Assembly (NCBI RefSeq): GCF_004306155.1
Contig: NZ_BIMR01000018.1
Span: forward strand, 1-64,000
Length of the DNA stretch: 64,000 bases
Reading direction: 5' to 3'
DNA from: Cellulomonas biazotea
Lineage (GTDB): Bacteria > Actinomycetota > Actinomycetes > Actinomycetales > Cellulomonadaceae
How positions within the stretch are numbered: position 1 is the first letter of the stretch; each line of letters opens with the position of its first letter. The notes below the pieces were generated by a model, which was not told where the DNA came from, ran no database searches, and saw only the letters and a list, made by a program, of their open reading frames with translations. Position numbers and translations under genes: made by a program. Positions 62,896 through 64,000 of this stretch are shown piece by piece.

Positions 62896-64000
62896 GAAGA
62901 AGCGCAGGGCGGAGCCTGTCGCAGCGGAGCCGGACCGGATGGCCTCGGCGGCGCCGGCACCCACGCCCGCCGGAACCTGGCAGCCGGGCACAGTCACGGA
63001 CGTGGCGGCTCCTCTCACCGCGACGGGCTCTGCAGCCCTCCCATTCCCGTCGGCGCATGGGGAGCCCACGACGGCCGACGCTGGCACGACGACGGCGACC
63101 CATTCGGAGATCTCAGCACCGTCGCCTACCCAGGGAGCCGGCAATCAACCTGGCTGGCCGGCTGTTCCACGTGAAACATCGACCGGGATCGACCACACCG
63201 GACAGCCAGGGATCGACGTTCACCGGCAGCCAGTGATCGACGTCGACCGGCAGCCGGGGAGTGAGCCCGCCGGGCAGCCAGCTAGTCAGGTTGCCGGACA
63301 GCCGCGCAGTGAGGTTGACGGACAGCCGCGCAGTGAGGTTGACGGACAGCCGGGGAGTGAGTTCGACGGGCAGCCGCGCAGTGAGGACGGTGGGCAGACG
63401 CGGAGTGACGTCGACGGAGCATCCCGTATCAGCGGTGACGGGCAGGGCGGGATCGCCGGCTACGTGCAGCCGTCGCACCTTCAGCGCACCGGGCCGTCGC
63501 ACGGTCAGGACGCCGCGCGCGCACTCGACGATCCGGCGAGCCGCCCCACCGCGCCGATCGAGCAGACGTCGCCCTCGGCCGTTTCACGTGAAACGGCGCT
63601 GCACGTCGACGCGGCGCAGACCGCCGCATCTGCTAGCCCCGCAGCCAGAGCTGCCGCGCAGGCCGAGGCAGAAGGACCCGGCGCCGTTGTTCCACGTGAA
63701 ACCGCCGCGTCAGAGTCGCACGTCGTCGACCTCGCACGTGAAGGGTCGGGCCCAGACTCCACCCGACACGCGGTATCACCGGGCCTCGCTGATGGGGGAG
63801 AATCACACAGCACCCCTGGCGACGCCGAGTCCGACACGGCCGCCCCGCCCGCGCACGACGACTCGCTCGTCGCAGCGGCTGCGGAGACCGCGCACCGCGT
63901 CGTCGATGACGCTCCGTCCGCCGGGGATGCGGAGGTGGGCGCCCCTGGCCGCCTCGACCACAGCGCCGAGGCGCACGACGAGGACGACGACGAGCACGTG
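62885..64000 (+). CDS. parA: ParA-like partition protein, N-terminal extension only (3' end outside window)
   Basis: GTG at 62885 with GGGAGG 6 bases upstream, overlapping rsmG by 11 bases. The frame is open for 372 codons to the window edge with no stop. The sequence (VFGRKKRRAEPVAAEP...) is low-complexity, Ala/Pro/Asp-rich, with a 9-unit 8-residue repeat, and ends in an acidic tract AHDEDDDEHV. Three parS sites lie in frame, encoding VPRET or VSRET. Position after rsmG is where ParA is always found, so the ATPase domain should follow beyond the window. The assignment rests on position and parS content, since no ParA motif is visible yet. Confidence 0.72.
   Translation, partial: MFGRKKRRAEPVAAEPDRMASAAPAPTPAGTWQPGTVTDVAAPLTATGSAALPFPSAHGEPTTADAGTTTATHSEISAPSPTQGAGNQPGWPAVPRETSTGIDHTGQPGIDVHRQPVIDVDRQPGSEPAGQPASQVAGQPRSEVDGQPRSEVDGQPGSEFDGQPRSEDGGQTRSDVDGASRISGDGQGGIAGYVQPSHLQRTGPSHGQDAARALDDPASRPTAPIEQTSPSAVSRETALHVDAAQTAASASPAARAAAQAEAEGPGAVVPRETAASESHVVDLAREGSGPDSTRHAVSPGLADGGESHSTPGDAESDTAAPPAHDDSLVAAAAETAHRVVDDAPSAGDAEVGAPGRLDHSAEAHDEDDDEHV
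63164..63177. promoter_or_regulatory. parS site 7 (one mismatch, in coding sequence)
   Basis: GTTCCACGTGAAAC, read as V-P-R-E-T in the ParA-like frame. Confidence 0.87.
63200..63418 (+). repeat. About nine tandem 24-bp (8-residue) repeats in the ParA-like gene
   Basis: Each unit encodes a variant of GQPRSEVD (also RQPGIDVH, GQPASQVA, GQPGSEFD). Two neighbouring units are identical, which suggests recent slippage. Length in multiples of 24 keeps the frame. Confidence 0.85.
63581..63594. promoter_or_regulatory. parS site 8 (perfect, in coding sequence)
   Basis: GTTTCACGTGAAAC, read as V-S-R-E-T in the ParA-like frame. Confidence 0.92.
63689..63702. promoter_or_regulatory. parS site 9 (one mismatch, in coding sequence)
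   Basis: GTTCCACGTGAAAC, read as V-P-R-E-T in the ParA-like frame, 108 bp after site 8. Confidence 0.87.

Noticed and set aside
63113-63502. Minus-strand frame with regular 'LTARLSVN' repeats
   Set aside because: It is the mirror of the 24-bp repeat in the plus-strand ParA-like gene, which has a better start and no stops.

Overview
The window is chromosomal DNA from a high-GC actinobacterium, almost certainly Cellulomonas or a very close relative. The evidence is the codon usage, a cellulase with the CenB layout (GH9-CBM3c-three FnIII-CBM2), a GH62 arabinofuranosidase, and the actinobacterial origin gene order. The second half is the replication-origin region. Reading down from rsmG and a ParA-like gene (partial at the right edge), it runs jag, yidC, yidD, rnpA, rpmH, then dnaA, oriC, dnaN, gnd, recF, dciA, gyrB, gyrA, a DUF3566 gene, tRNA-Ile, a DLW-39 micro-protein gene and tRNA-Ala. 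All of these on the dnaA side lie on the minus strand, while rpmH through the ParA-like gene lie on the plus strand.

Layout. 0-5.4 kb: a partial membrane protein, a secreted heptad-repeat protein, a membrane LRR protein, and a SRPBCC protein preceded by two matching operator palindromes. 5.4-7.1 kb: a secreted GH62 enzyme with a LacI-type operator. 7.3-12.8 kb: an operon of an I36-type protease inhibitor, two lipoproteins, a peptidoglycan-binding HlyD-like adaptor and a MacB-like ABC exporter. 12.8-13.3 kb: an IS3 orfA relic and tRNA-Leu. 13.6-22.5 kb: the classic FhaA-FhaB-PstP-RodA-PbpA-PknA-PknB cell-wall growth and signalling operon. 22.6-25.6 kb: a TrpG/PabA-type amidotransferase, a 53-residue membrane protein, a class E sortase and a DUF881 protein, divergent from crgA. 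25.7-29.8 kb: a frameshifted lipoprotein gene, a structured intergenic region, a rhomboid protease, a cyclophilin and an Ala-rich membrane protein. 30-33.2 kb: the CenB-like cellulase. 33.3-36 kb: an ABC-2 exporter. 36.1-42.8 kb: poorly characterised genes, including two tandem paralogues with an LQRxAGNRAV motif, an unknown downstream partner and a two-domain Cys-cluster protein. 42.8-58.8 kb: the origin region. 58.8-64 kb: a gene-poor stretch with nine parS-like sites, three of them inside the coding part of the ParA-like gene.

Most interesting points: (1) nine parS sites over 4.9 kb, three of which sit in one frame of the ParA-like N-terminal extension and encode V(P/S)RET, next to an 8-residue tandem repeat; (2) the LQRxAGNRAV paralogue operon, which looks like an undescribed secreted or eCIS-linked system; (3) the I36 inhibitor/lipoprotein/adaptor/ABC operon; (4) a rhomboid gene whose probable start codon is AUC; (5) a 72-bp imperfect palindrome containing a perfect DnaA box far from oriC. 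Everything here was read by eye from the sequence; no database search was run.
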